A stretch of 64,000 nt of DNA, from the NCBI GenBank assembly GCA_034422455.1, contig DAOUJQ010000016.1, positions 75,348 through 139,347 of the forward strand, in the 5' to 3' direction. Position 1 is the stretch's first letter. Each line of letters starts with the position of its first letter. This stretch comes from UBA1127 sp034422455 (GTDB taxonomy: Bacteria > Chloroflexota > Dehalococcoidia > Lucifugimonadales > UBA1127). Of the stretch, positions 47,584 through 56,332 are shown piece by piece. The translations under genes and the position numbers were made by a program. The notes beneath the pieces are model-generated. The model did not search any database and had not been told where the DNA came from. It saw nothing but the letters and a program-made list of their open reading frames with translations.

Positions 47584-48162
47584 CTAACCAGAACGAATCT
47601 GGGCGGGCAAAAGTTCCCGCTGGGCGGAGAGCGCGGCGCGCATCGCCTCCCGTGCCCGGCTCAGCCGCGACTTCACGGTGCCGACGGGCGTTTTGAGCGC
47701 CTGCGCTGCTTCGTCGTAGCTGAACGCCTGGATGTCGACGAGGACCAGCACCATGCGCTGGTCCTCCGGGAGCGTCAGGAGCGATTGCTGGATGAACCCC
47801 GACAGCTCCCGCCTCACGACGTACTCTTCAGGCGATTCGCCTTCGCTGGCGACGTTGAACGTGGGGCTCTCCACGAGGCCGTCCAGCGACACGTTCCTGC
47901 GCACCTGCGCGGAACGCAGGTGGTCCCTGCACGCATTGGTGGCGATACGGAAGAGCCAGGCGCGGAAGTTTCCGGCGGAGAAGGTGTGCAGGGCCTTGAA
48001 TGCGGAAACGAAGGTCTCCTGCGTGATGTCCTCCGCAACCGCGGAGTCCCCGACCATCCGCAGGGCCACGTTATAGATCGATGTCTGGTAGTGCTCCACC
48101 AGACGGTTGAAAGCCCCTGCATCACCTGTTTTGCTGGCCTGCAGAAGCGTTTGCTCGTCCAT
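47584..48162 (-). CDS. RNA polymerase ECF sigma factor
   Basis: Directs RNA polymerase to a stress or envelope regulon. The 192-residue protein has sigma region 2 at about 20-90 (YNVALRMVGDSAVAEDITQETFVSAFKALHTF; FRAWLFRIATNACRDHLRS) and region 4 at about 128-182 (LLTLPEDQRMVLVLVDIQAFSYDEAAQALKTPVGTVKSRLSRAREAM). A 13-bp gap joins it to the anti-sigma gene. Divergent from lepB, with a short shared control region at 48163-48341. The target regulon cannot be told from the window. Confidence 0.92.
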   Translation of the reverse strand: MDEQTLLQASKTGDAGAFNRLVEHYQTSIYNVALRMVGDSAVAEDITQETFVSAFKALHTFSAGNFRAWLFRIATNACRDHLRSAQVRRNVSLDGLVESPTFNVASEGESPEEYVVRRELSGFIQQSLLTLPEDQRMVLVLVDIQAFSYDEAAQALKTPVGTVKSRLSRAREAMRAALSAQRELLPAQIRSG

Positions 48163-48341
48163 TCCGTTTCCCGTACTTCAGCTATTGCAAGTATAGCATG
48201 GCTGCAAAGCGTGAACACACACTCCAGCCGGGCGATTTCGGCGCGGGCGGAAACCCGCGCCCAGGCCTCCCGCGAGACCCAAATCCACCCCGTCTACGTT
48301 ACACTAGTGGTGCACCACTCCCAAGTCTGGCTCAAGGCAAC

Positions 48342-48932
48342 ATGAAGACGTTCCTGTTTGAGGCATTGGAGACCCTGCTTCTGGGCCTGGGCGCCTTCCT
48401 GATCCTGCAGGCGTCCGTCCAGAACTTTCGCGTGCAGGGCGAGAGCATGGACCCGACGCTGGCGCACCAGCAACACCTGCTGGTCAGCAAGCTGGCCTAC
48501 TCGGTCTTTCCCTTCCAGGACGCCCTCGCAGCCACCATCGGCGCCCCGGAGGGCGACCAGGCGTACCTGTTCAACCCGCCCCAGCGCGGCGACATCATCG
48601 TCTTCCACCTCGCCGACCGGCAGCAGGCCGACCTCGTGAAGCGCGTCGTCGGCCTCCCCGGCGATACCGTCGAGATGCGCGGCGGCCGCGTCTACGTCGA
48701 CAGCGAGCTGCTGGACGAGCCCTACCTTGGCAGCTTTGACGACTCCAACCACCCCGCGGAGGTCGTGCCACCGGACCACTTCTTCGTCCTCGGAGACAAC
48801 CGATCCGTCAGCTTCGACTCGCGGAGCATGGGACCCATACCGCGAGAGAACATCATCGGCAAAGCCTGGGTCTCCTACTGGCCGCTCCCGCGGCTGGACG
48901 TGCTGGACTCCAACCCTCCGGTGGTCCCGTAG
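48342..48932 (+). CDS. lepB: Signal peptidase I
   Basis: Cleaves signal peptides of exported proteins. The start is set at the ATG at 48342 (MKTFLFEALETLLLG), because the membrane anchor begins there; a longer frame from 48198 is rejected. The 196-residue product has one N-terminal transmembrane helix (about 5-25), catalytic S35 in GESMDPTL, catalytic K100 in LVKRVVGLPGD, and box E as VLGDNRSVSFDSR. Size is typical of Gram-positive-like single-span enzymes. Confidence 0.95.
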   Translation: MKTFLFEALETLLLGLGAFLILQASVQNFRVQGESMDPTLAHQQHLLVSKLAYSVFPFQDALAATIGAPEGDQAYLFNPPQRGDIIVFHLADRQQADLVKRVVGLPGDTVEMRGGRVYVDSELLDEPYLGSFDDSNHPAEVVPPDHFFVLGDNRSVSFDSRSMGPIPRENIIGKAWVSYWPLPRLDVLDSNPPVVP

Positions 48933-49028
48933 CCGGAGCCGGCGTTCGTAGCTGTCTCAGCTACAAATCGGTATATGTATAGCGATTGTTATTCATATGA
49001 TTGGCAATCATTAAACGTTTAAAACGCC

Positions 49029-49057
49029 ATGACACGCCAAAGCTGGACTGCTACAAT
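49029..49057 (+). promoter_or_regulatory. Promoter of tRNA-Lys
   Basis: ATGACA (49029-49034), a 17-base spacer, and TACAAT (49052-49057) preceded by TGC (extended -10). The predicted start falls a few bases before the tRNA 5' end at 49066. Confidence 0.6.
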
Positions 49058-49065
49058 GCAGATAC

Positions 49066-49141
49066 GGGCCGTTAGCTCAGTTGGCAGAGCACCGGACTTT
49101 TAATCCGGGTGTCCAGGGTTCGACCCCCTGACGGCCCACCA
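49066..49141 (+). tRNA. tRNA-Lys (anticodon TTT), CCA encoded
   Basis: Complete cloverleaf: acceptor GGGCCGT pairs with ACGGCCC; D arm GCTC / GAGC; anticodon stem CCGGA / TCCGG with loop CTTTTAA, anticodon TTT; T arm CAGGG / CCCTG with TTCGACC loop; discriminator A and genomically encoded CCA (49139-49141). 76 bases with CCA. It is the only RNA gene seen in the window. Confidence 0.96.
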
Positions 49142-49189
49142 CCACAGACGGTCACTCCGGTCCGCTCGCGACTCTGCGCCCGCGCTGTG

Positions 49190-49240
49190 CCCCGCAGCCC
49201 CGGCACTGCCGGCACATGAGGCGCGGGAAGCGGGGTTTTT
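49190..49240 (+). terminator. Possible terminator downstream of tRNA-Lys
   Basis: CCCCGC (49190-49195) pairs with GCGGGG (49230-49235), with an internal CCGGC / GCCGG hairpin, followed by TTTTT (49236-49240). The large loop weakens the case. Confidence 0.45.
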
Positions 49241-49563
49241 CCGCCGCACCTCTCCCAGGCCCCCGGCCACGAGACAAGGCTTGGCCCGACCTGCACACTT
49301 TGAATTTTATGTGAATTCGCATAGTTGCAGTATCAATTGCAAGCTTATTATTGCGACATTCGATTGACACATCGGCAGTCACAAGCTACGTTTCTCCGAG
49401 CCCAAGGGTCAGCTGAGGGGCTCAACTCTCAACAAATGCCTTTTCGTTCGAGCAAATGGCCTGGATCACGAGGAACGGGACGCAGCGCAAGCCGGCTTGA
49501 CGCCGCAATCCAACAGACGATTCAGAAATCAAGTGCCTGGTTGTGGGGTGGAGGAGAGAGCAA
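49241..49563. other. AT-rich intergenic stretch after tRNA-Lys
   Basis: About 49290-49390 is distinctly AT-rich. A TTGACA (49364-49369), 17-base spacer, TACGTT (49387-49392) promoter candidate points at the lipoprotein gene at 49564. No integrase, attachment-site repeat of the tRNA 3' end, or gene is visible. Confidence 0.4.
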
Positions 49564-50646
49564 ATGCCTGGATATGTCCGCATTCGTCTGAACATTCGCG
49601 GATTGCTCGCCATCGCGTTGGCGCTCACGACCCTCCTAAGCATCGCCGGATGCGGGTCCGATCCCGAACCAACCCCGGTTCCCACGCCAGCGCCAACTGT
49701 CGCACCCACGCCCATCCCGGCTCCATCGCCCGAGCCTGAGCCAACACCTGCCCCGCAGGTTGAGCCGGCAGGCTCCCTCGAGGACCTGTTCATCACCGAT
49801 ACCACAACCGGGCGCGACGTTTTCGCCCGCATTTCCGAGTCCGAGACGGACTGCGTCAAAGCGGCGATTGGAGAGCAAGTGTTCACAGCCGTTCTGAACC
49901 TGCCGATGAAGACGTTAGTCAATGAAACCGGGGCATCAGGCGCGGGTTCCTTCCTGGGTTGCCTCACGGAAGACAATGTCGTTCTCATGGGCCTGGTGCT
50001 GATTGACTCCCATCACGGAAGAACCGACAGCGAGGCGCGCGAGTGCAGCATCGACGCCGCGCGAGCGAACCCGGACGTTATCCGCGTCAGGTACACGGTG
50101 CTGCGCTCGGCAATGGGGACGATCGACACCGACGCACTGCTGGCCTCCAGCAAGGAGATGTTCGACTGTCTCAACGTGGAGGACCAGGTGAACGTGCTCG
50201 TCCGCCTCACGACAAGACTGGACCAAGAGGACTCCTTCACCGGGCAGGATATTGTCGAGATGCTCTCCGAAGAGGAGGCTTCCTGCATACGAGAAGAGGT
50301 CGGCGAGGCGCAGTTTGCTATCTTCCTCAACCTGACGGTCACGGCGGCGTTCGCCCCCTCCATCTCCCTGCTCGACTGCCTCACGCTGGAGAGCAAGACG
50401 GCGCTCTTCGCCGCCTTTACCGCATCAAGGGTGGAGGGGCTGAGAACAGAGGCCGTGACTTGCATAGCCGGCATCGTTGCGGACAGTCCCAACATCCTGG
50501 CCATCGGCTTCGGCACCCTCGATGTAAGCCAGGTGGAAGAGAGTGAACTCGCTCAACTCGGCGACGAGGCCGCCAAGCTCTTCGATTGTCTCAACTCCGA
50601 TGAGGTCCTGCAGGTGCTGACGTTGCCCGCCGTCGTCGTGCAGTAG
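49564..50646 (+). CDS. Lipoprotein with four alternating two-cysteine modules (internal duplication)
   Basis: Not a recognised family. The start is set at the ATG at 49564 behind GGAGGAG. Of 360 residues, 1-30 are a lipoprotein signal ending in IAGC (Cys 30), and 34-68 a Pro/Thr/Glu spacer. Then four modules of type A-B-A-B follow, each with two cysteines: C97/C133, C161/C202, C241/C272 and C300/C342. The A modules share S(E)xExxC-(I/V)-x6-(G)E-x2-F-x2-(F/V)LNL. The B modules share TxAxxC then NPD/SPN, a (T/G)TxD segment and FDCLN near the end. Each module probably forms one disulfide outside the cell. A surface adhesion or binding role is conceivable; nothing in the sequence proves it. Confidence 0.75.
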   Translation: MPGYVRIRLNIRGLLAIALALTTLLSIAGCGSDPEPTPVPTPAPTVAPTPIPAPSPEPEPTPAPQVEPAGSLEDLFITDTTTGRDVFARISESETDCVKAAIGEQVFTAVLNLPMKTLVNETGASGAGSFLGCLTEDNVVLMGLVLIDSHHGRTDSEARECSIDAARANPDVIRVRYTVLRSAMGTIDTDALLASSKEMFDCLNVEDQVNVLVRLTTRLDQEDSFTGQDIVEMLSEEEASCIREEVGEAQFAIFLNLTVTAAFAPSISLLDCLTLESKTALFAAFTASRVEGLRTEAVTCIAGIVADSPNILAIGFGTLDVSQVEESELAQLGDEAAKLFDCLNSDEVLQVLTLPAVVVQ

Positions 50647-50871
50647 CGCTGACTCGCGCGCTTTGGGGGTGAGGCCCCGGCGGTGCAGGTGGCGGGCGAT
50701 TGACGAAAGCGCCTTCAGGGTGTTTGTGCGGGAGGCCGTCGACTACAAAATCAGGAACTCGCTCCCAAAGAGCAGGGGATTCAGGGTCATGCGAGGCGCT
50801 GGCGGATACGAGGCACGGGGCAGACCACGTTACGTCGTCAGCCTAGTCGCCGCCCCGCGTCTAGCGTTGTC

Positions 50872-51894
50872 CTACTCCAACCCGTACAGCCGCTTGGGGT
50901 TGTCGACCAGGATCTTGCGCTTCTGGTCCGGCGACAGGTCTTCGCGGGCTTCCAACTCGTGTAGCGACTCGGGATAGCTGTTGTCCCAGTGAGGCCAGTC
51001 GGAGGCGTACATCACGCAATCCTCACCGATGATCCGCATGGTCTCCGGCAACAACCGCTCCTCCGGTTCGCAAGAAACGAAGATGTTGGGACTGGCAACG
51101 TATTCACTCGGCAGTTTCTTCAACAGCGGCGCTTCCTGGTAGCCGCGGAACTCGAAATTCTCGTCCATCCTGTCCATCAGGAAGGGCACCCAGGTGCAAC
51201 CGGCCTCCAGGTACGCGATCTTCAGGTCCGGGAACTTCTCCGGCACCCCCTCCATGATCATGCTCACCATGTGGCGCATCTGCGCCCCGGGGTGCGCCAG
51301 CGTGTGGCTCTGAATGAAATGGTTGACGAGATACTCCTCGAACCCGCGGCCTCGCAGCGAACCGCCGGCATGAAGGCCGACCATTGTGCCCAGTTGCTGC
51401 GCCTCCCGGTAGAGAGGGTCGAACTTTGGGTCCCCCAGGACCCACGGGCCGTCGGTGGCGAGCATAGCGCCCACCATGTGCAGCTCGGTCACGGCGCGCC
51501 GGAGCTCCTTAACGGCCTCGTCGACGTCCTGCAGGGGCAGGAGGGCCACTGCGTGCAGCCGGGGGCTCACCTTGATGAACTCTTCAGACATGAAATTGTT
51601 GTAGGCGCGGCAAAAGGCCGCCGCAAAGTCCGGCTCGCGAATGAAACCCACGCCAAGCCCGGCGGTGGGGAAGAGCACGGTCTTGTCGAGGCCGCCCTGG
51701 TCCATGACCTCCAGCCACACCTTGGCGGTGGTGTCCATGAATTGCGGTATGGCGCCGTTCATGCTGCGGTCAAAGCTGTCGCTGCCCACAGCAAGGGTCT
51801 GCCGCTGGTCGTAGGGCGCCTCGATGTATCGACGGAAGGCGTCGCCCTCGAAGATATGCCCGTCCGCGTCTATGTAGCCCTTGTTTGCCGCCAC
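50872..51894 (-). CDS. Amidohydrolase-2 family metal-dependent hydrolase
   Basis: Cytoplasmic TIM-barrel hydrolase or decarboxylase of the ACMSD/amidohydrolase-2 group. In the 340-residue product the metal-binding D11 and H13 are in IDADGH, GLHAGGS near 193-199 supplies a histidine, and YASDWPHWD near 293-301 the final aspartate. The start is a GTG at 51894 with GGAGG upstream. These enzymes act on aromatic or heterocyclic acids in degradative pathways, which fits the Rieske oxygenases 10 kb away, but no substrate can be named. Monocistronic. Confidence 0.88.
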   Translation of the reverse strand: MAANKGYIDADGHIFEGDAFRRYIEAPYDQRQTLAVGSDSFDRSMNGAIPQFMDTTAKVWLEVMDQGGLDKTVLFPTAGLGVGFIREPDFAAAFCRAYNNFMSEEFIKVSPRLHAVALLPLQDVDEAVKELRRAVTELHMVGAMLATDGPWVLGDPKFDPLYREAQQLGTMVGLHAGGSLRGRGFEEYLVNHFIQSHTLAHPGAQMRHMVSMIMEGVPEKFPDLKIAYLEAGCTWVPFLMDRMDENFEFRGYQEAPLLKKLPSEYVASPNIFVSCEPEERLLPETMRIIGEDCVMYASDWPHWDNSYPESLHELEAREDLSPDQKRKILVDNPKRLYGLE

Positions 51895-52144
51895 GGCTTG
51901 CCTCCTTCGGCGGGGAGCACTGCGACGCCCCGGCCTGGACTTGGTCGTCGTATTCTACTCCGTATGGGCCCATGGTGCCTGACGGCGGCGCGCGAACCGG
52001 GCACTCAGAGCCGACGTAGAAACGCTGCTCGCGATTACCGTACTCTCTCCTTGACGCTTACACCGCCATCTTTCAAAATGTGCAATCGTTCCCGCTGTGC
52101 CAAGTCTCCCTCTTTTGCAAGTGAAGAGTGGCTAATGGGAGGAC

Positions 52145-53791
52145 ATGGGCTTGGAACTCCATGAAGCCCTTTTTGCCGTCGGCGCCCTCATCGTGGGCGC
52201 CAAGCTCCTTGAGGGCATCTTCAGGCGGTTTGGCCTGAACTCCATATTTGCTTACGCGGTTGCGGGGGTCATTCTTGGACCCGCCACCGGCCTCGTCCAC
52301 ACGGGCAAGGAAGTCGAGCTCGTCCTGAGCATCGGCATCTTCATGTTTTTCTTCCTCATCGGCCTGGAAGAGCTTGACATCGGCGGCTTTCTGGCGGCTA
52401 TCCGGGGGCGGCTCTTCATAGCAGCAGTCCTCTCCGTGACCCTTTCGATGCTCGTCTCGCTGGCGGTAACGACCGACTACTTCTTCGACCTCGGCCTCGG
52501 TTTGAGCTTCACGGAAGCCCTGGGACTGGCCGGGGTGCTCTCGTTGTCCAGTCTCGGCGTCGTCGCCAAGGTGCTCCTCGACGAGGGCCGCCTCAGGGAG
52601 CCCGTGGGCGTCCAGATCTTCACGGCTGTCATCATCGCCGAGTTGATCGCTCTCTTCGTAGTCGGGTTCGCAATCAGCGAGCACTTCTCGGGCGGTGAAC
52701 AGGCGGGCAGCCCGGATGCACAGGGCGTCGCGATTCTCATAGCGCAGATCGTTGGGTTCGCCATCGTCACGTGGTTCGTTGCCAACAAGCTGATACCACG
52801 GCTCCTGGGACTGCTGCACCGGGTCCTCCGCGTACCCCAACTCGCCTTCGGCATGCTGCTTGGCGGACTGTTCCTGGTGGTGGTGGCTGCCGAGAATGTC
52901 GGGCTGCACGGCTCCCTTGGCGCCCTGCTCTTCGGCGCCGCGCTCTCATTCCTGCCCTATCAGATGCGCCGCGACATCATGCCCGGCATGCGGGGAGCCG
53001 CCGAGGGGTTCTTTGTGCCCCTGTTCTTTGCTTCCGCAGGGCTCCACTTGAGCCTGGACTTCGTGCAACTGCCCTGGGAGACCGTGGCGACCCTGGCCCT
53101 GGTCCCCGTGGCCGGCAAGATTGCCGCGTCGTTCCTGAGCACCTACGTTACGCGGGTCGACGCCCCATTTGCGACGTCAATGGGCCTCACGGCAAAGGGC
53201 GTCGCGGAAATCGCGCTGCTCCTCGTGATGCTGCATACTGAGGCAATCGGCAAGGACATCTTCTCCCTGCTGGTCCTTGTAATGCTGGCGTACATCATGC
53301 TCACGCCGCTGGGCATCGGTTTCGCGCTCAGGAGGACGGCGTACTCCACGGGCGAAATCCCGTCCGACGAACTGCCGCGGTCCTTCGAGCGCTTCGTCCT
53401 AGACGAAATCAGGGTGCGCGACATCCTGGACGACTACCGTGCGCACCCGGAGGCGTCGCAGACCGTAAAGACCTTTGCGGAGGACTGGCTTTTGCAGGAA
53501 CAGCAAGACTACGTTGTGGTGGACAATGGAGATCTGTCGGGCATCGTGTCCGTGGGCATGCTCCGGTACCTGCCGCGCAGTGAGTGGGACCACACCCCGC
53601 TCAGCCAAATGCTGCGCCATGACCTGCCCTCCGCCAGTCCCGAAGACTACCTGGAGGATGCCCTGCAGCAGATGACCGAACACTCCCTCACCGCTTTGCC
53701 CGTAGTCGACTCCAAGACGGGCCAGTTCAAGGGCTCGATCTCAAGCTACGAGATCCTGGAAATGCTGGTCTTCTCCGCCAGGGGGCAGTAG
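52145..53791 (+). CDS. CPA2-type cation/proton antiporter with C-terminal CBS pair
   Basis: The 548-residue membrane protein starts with the Na+/H+ exchanger domain of the KefB/CPA2 family (about 5-395): about 12-13 hydrophobic segments, GVILGPATGLV in the first repeat, and FFFLIGLEELDIGGFL. A cytoplasmic domain from about 410 carries two CBS-like motifs (VRDILDDYRAHPEASQTVKTFAEDWLLQEQQDYVVVDNGDLSGIVSVGMLRYL; SASPEDYLEDALQQMTEHSLTALPVVDSKTGQFKGSISSYEILEML) that probably sense nucleotides. TrkA-N/RCK domains, usual in Kef proteins, are absent. A role in pH or K+/Na+ balance is likely. Confidence 0.87.
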   Translation: MGLELHEALFAVGALIVGAKLLEGIFRRFGLNSIFAYAVAGVILGPATGLVHTGKEVELVLSIGIFMFFFLIGLEELDIGGFLAAIRGRLFIAAVLSVTLSMLVSLAVTTDYFFDLGLGLSFTEALGLAGVLSLSSLGVVAKVLLDEGRLREPVGVQIFTAVIIAELIALFVVGFAISEHFSGGEQAGSPDAQGVAILIAQIVGFAIVTWFVANKLIPRLLGLLHRVLRVPQLAFGMLLGGLFLVVVAAENVGLHGSLGALLFGAALSFLPYQMRRDIMPGMRGAAEGFFVPLFFASAGLHLSLDFVQLPWETVATLALVPVAGKIAASFLSTYVTRVDAPFATSMGLTAKGVAEIALLLVMLHTEAIGKDIFSLLVLVMLAYIMLTPLGIGFALRRTAYSTGEIPSDELPRSFERFVLDEIRVRDILDDYRAHPEASQTVKTFAEDWLLQEQQDYVVVDNGDLSGIVSVGMLRYLPRSEWDHTPLSQMLRHDLPSASPEDYLEDALQQMTEHSLTALPVVDSKTGQFKGSISSYEILEMLVFSARGQ

Positions 53792-53850
53792 GTCCATCCA
53801 ACGCACGCCGCACCGAGCGGCCGGAGGCCACCTGCCCTCACGGCTTCCCT

Positions 53851-54171
53851 TTACGCCCCCGGAGGCCGGTAGTTCACCGTCTTCTTCGCCGCCTCGTCCA
53901 TCGTCTCCGGCGTTATGAGCACCGTCGCGCGGAACGTGATTGCGCCGGCCTTCGCCACCTCCATCGAGGCAGCCGCAGCCGACGCGTCGTCCGGAAGTTC
54001 CACGATGATGTACAGGTCGTCGCCGCCAAAGCCGTAGTAGAAGGCCTCCATGCTACCGCCCAGGCCCTCAAACAGAGCGGCAAACATGTCGCGGCGTCCG
54101 GAGCCTCCCTCCTTTTGCAGCCCGGCAATTCCGGAGGCAGTGTAGTCTGCAGTGAACAGGTACTTCGGCAT
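53851..54171 (-). CDS. GYD-domain protein
   Basis: A 106-residue small cytoplasmic protein of the GYD family (ferredoxin-like fold, unknown role). Start at the ATG at 54171 with GGAGGGTG upstream; a GTG six bases earlier is possible. Typical features: MPKYLFTADYTASGIAGL at the N-terminus, FYYGFGGDDLYIIVELPDDASAAAASMEVAKAG in the middle, and ATVLITPETMDEA towards the end. Convergent with the antiporter gene. Confidence 0.85.
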   Translation of the reverse strand: MPKYLFTADYTASGIAGLQKEGGSGRRDMFAALFEGLGGSMEAFYYGFGGDDLYIIVELPDDASAAAASMEVAKAGAITFRATVLITPETMDEAAKKTVNYRPPGA

Positions 54172-54274
54172 TATCACCCTCCATGTCTGTGGTGGCGCAA
54201 GGCTAGCAGCACCGTTCGGCCGCGGTCAACACAAGTGTGTTACCTGAGACACGCTGTCGCCGGACCTTGTCTCA

Positions 54275-55753
54275 CTAGCCATTCACCCGGTCGAACAGCT
54301 CGGTCACCTCTCGCGGCGGCGGCGGGGTCAGCAGCGTCACTCCGATGGCAGCCGTCATCGAGATGACGAAGGCGGGAGTCGCCGGCGCGATGTCCCAGAC
54401 GCCTCCCGGGCCGCCGCTCAACAGCTGCCACGCGGACGCCGCCAGCGTCCCAGCCACCACCGCCGTTCCTGCGCCCCACACGTTGAACCGGCGCCAGTAC
54501 AGCCCCAGGATCATGACGGGGCCAAAGGCAGCCCCCATGCCGCCCCATGCATAGCTCACCAAGTTGAAGATTGAGTCCGGGAACCACACGGACAACACGG
54601 CCGAAACCACTCCGATGACCAGCAGCAGCCCTCGCCCCATCCAGACGCGGGCGTTGGCGGCAAGCCTCCTGGCGATGCGCTTGAGCACCGGCAAGTCGTC
54701 CGTGGCAATCGCCGATGCCAGCAGCAACTGCGAGTCCGCCGTGCTCATCACCGCAGCGATGACCGCCGTCAGCAGCGCACCCAGCACCATCGGGTGGAAG
54801 AACACTTCCGAGACGATGAAGTAGACGCGCTCCGTGTCCACAACCTCGCCCAGCAGCCCAGCCTCGAAGAGCGCGGGCCGCGCGACCATGCCCACGAGGA
54901 ACGCCAGCCCGTACACGGTCACGAGCCACGCGACGGCGATGTTGCGCCCCTGCCGGACCTTGTCCTCGTGCTCGATCGCCATGAACCGTTGCAGGATCCG
55001 GTGCGCGCCCAGCCCGCCGATGATCCATCCCGACAGAGAGGCCACATAGGCCAGCGTGATGGGCGAGCCGTCCGTCAGCGTGAATGGGTCGAAGAAGCTG
55101 GGGGCCGTGCCGTGCCGGAACGGGTGGACCGTCTGGTAGAACAGGGTGACCACCAGCAGGGCCAGGCTCCCCATCATCAGCAGCGCCTGCACCACGTCCG
55201 TCCGCGAGACCGCCATGAACCCGCCGATCAGGGTGTAGGCGGCGATGGCCAACAGCGTCAGGATGACTCCCGCAGTCAGGTCCAACCCGAATATCTGCTC
55301 CAGCAGCTTTGACCCGCCCACCAGCCCGGAACTGATGTAGAAGACGACGAACAGGATGGTGATGAGGCCCGATACCGCCCGCAGAGTCCCCGTCGCGTCG
55401 CCGAACCGGACCTCCAGGAACTCTGGGATGGTGACGGCGTTGTCGGCGGCGACGCTGTACCGGCGCAGGCGCCTGGCGAGGAGCGTCCAGCTCAGGAAGA
55501 TGCCGATGGTCGCGCAGATGGGCACCCACATCTCGACGAGGCCGCCGGTGAAGGCCAGCGCGGGGAGGGCCAGCATCGTCCAGGCGCTCGTTGTCGACGA
55601 TCCGGTGCTGAGCGCCGCGGTGAAGCTGCTGAGCCGCCGGCCGCCCAGGGTGTAGTCGGCCATGTCGCGCATTCGGCGGGCCCCCGCCACGGCGATGCCG
55701 ATCAGCACCCCGAAGTACACGGCAAACCCGAATATCACCCAGATGTTGGCCAT
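54275..55753 (-). CDS. Sodium/solute symporter (SSS family)
   Basis: Na+-coupled uptake of an organic solute across the inner membrane. The 492-residue product has about thirteen hydrophobic segments. SSS landmarks: DYTLGGRRLSSFTAALSTGSSTTSAWTMLALPALAF (Na+ site, about 33-68), IPEFLEVRFG near 109-118, TLIGGFMAVSRTDVVQALLM near 173-192, and VMSTADSQLLLASAIATDDL near 345-364. PutP/proline-like by pattern, but substrates of SSS members are broad. The start ATG at 55753 follows a modest GGAAAGACC. Confidence 0.88.
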   Translation of the reverse strand: MANIWVIFGFAVYFGVLIGIAVAGARRMRDMADYTLGGRRLSSFTAALSTGSSTTSAWTMLALPALAFTGGLVEMWVPICATIGIFLSWTLLARRLRRYSVAADNAVTIPEFLEVRFGDATGTLRAVSGLITILFVVFYISSGLVGGSKLLEQIFGLDLTAGVILTLLAIAAYTLIGGFMAVSRTDVVQALLMMGSLALLVVTLFYQTVHPFRHGTAPSFFDPFTLTDGSPITLAYVASLSGWIIGGLGAHRILQRFMAIEHEDKVRQGRNIAVAWLVTVYGLAFLVGMVARPALFEAGLLGEVVDTERVYFIVSEVFFHPMVLGALLTAVIAAVMSTADSQLLLASAIATDDLPVLKRIARRLAANARVWMGRGLLLVIGVVSAVLSVWFPDSIFNLVSYAWGGMGAAFGPVMILGLYWRRFNVWGAGTAVVAGTLAASAWQLLSGGPGGVWDIAPATPAFVISMTAAIGVTLLTPPPPREVTELFDRVNG

Positions 55754-55917
55754 GGTCTTTCCAGCCCAAACCCGCCCGGCGGGGGCGCGTTGACCGCGGA
55801 GCGCGGCAGATTGACGATTCGCATTGATTGTCCGGACAGGGCGGACGTGTGAATTCGGCTGTCGGGTATCAACCTCCGGCAGGCTCCCGGCCTGGTCGAA
55901 GAGCCGGCTTCCTGCTG

Positions 55918-56187
55918 CTACGCGCGCTCCAACACGAAGCTCTTCTTACCGTCGCGGCTGACCACGTCCATCCGCATGTGGCCCATAGTGCGGTTCAAGC
56001 TGGAGGCTACCAGCAACACTTCCTGGCCATTGTGGCGGTATACCAGGTCCGTCAGCCCCGGTGAGTCCAGCTTGAACCCGAAGCCGTCGCCCTCGGAGAT
56101 GAGGCGCATAGTCTCACCCTCCTTGTGCCCGGCGTCCACCCGGCCTTTGTACAAGGCCTCCAGCGCGGCTTCCGTCACCTGAAACAT
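55918..56187 (-). CDS. HesB/IscA-like fold protein lacking cysteines (89 aa)
   Basis: The start is set at the ATG at 56187 (MFQVTEAALEALYKG); a longer frame from 56298 is rejected. The 89-residue pattern (VTEAALEALY, then MRLISEGDGFGFKLDSPGLTDLVYRHNGQEVLLVASSLNRTMGHMRMDV) follows the A-type Fe-S carrier fold, but there is no cysteine at all, so it cannot hold a cluster in the usual way. Cysteine-free IscA relatives are known with unclear roles. Medium certainty on the fold, low on function. It faces the LLM oxidoreductase gene head to head. Confidence 0.65.
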   Translation of the reverse strand: MFQVTEAALEALYKGRVDAGHKEGETMRLISEGDGFGFKLDSPGLTDLVYRHNGQEVLLVASSLNRTMGHMRMDVVSRDGKKSFVLERA

Positions 56188-56332
56188 AGCGCAGCCAGTA
56201 TACCATCCGCCAAGCGACGCGTTCCTCCCGACCCGATACTGAGCCTGACGAAAAAACATCCAGAGGGGCGCCCAACCGCAGCGAACCCTTCTCCCCATTC
56301 CGCCGTATACTCATGCGAGGAAGGAGACGCGC

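Noticed and set aside
48948..48964. GTAGCTG-tct-CAGCTAC hairpin after lepB as terminator
   Set aside because: Perfect 7-bp stem but no T-run after it on either strand; may be a fragment of a repeat.
49142..49563. Genomic island integrated at tRNA-Lys
   Set aside because: No integrase and no repeat of the tRNA 3' end was found; only base composition is unusual.
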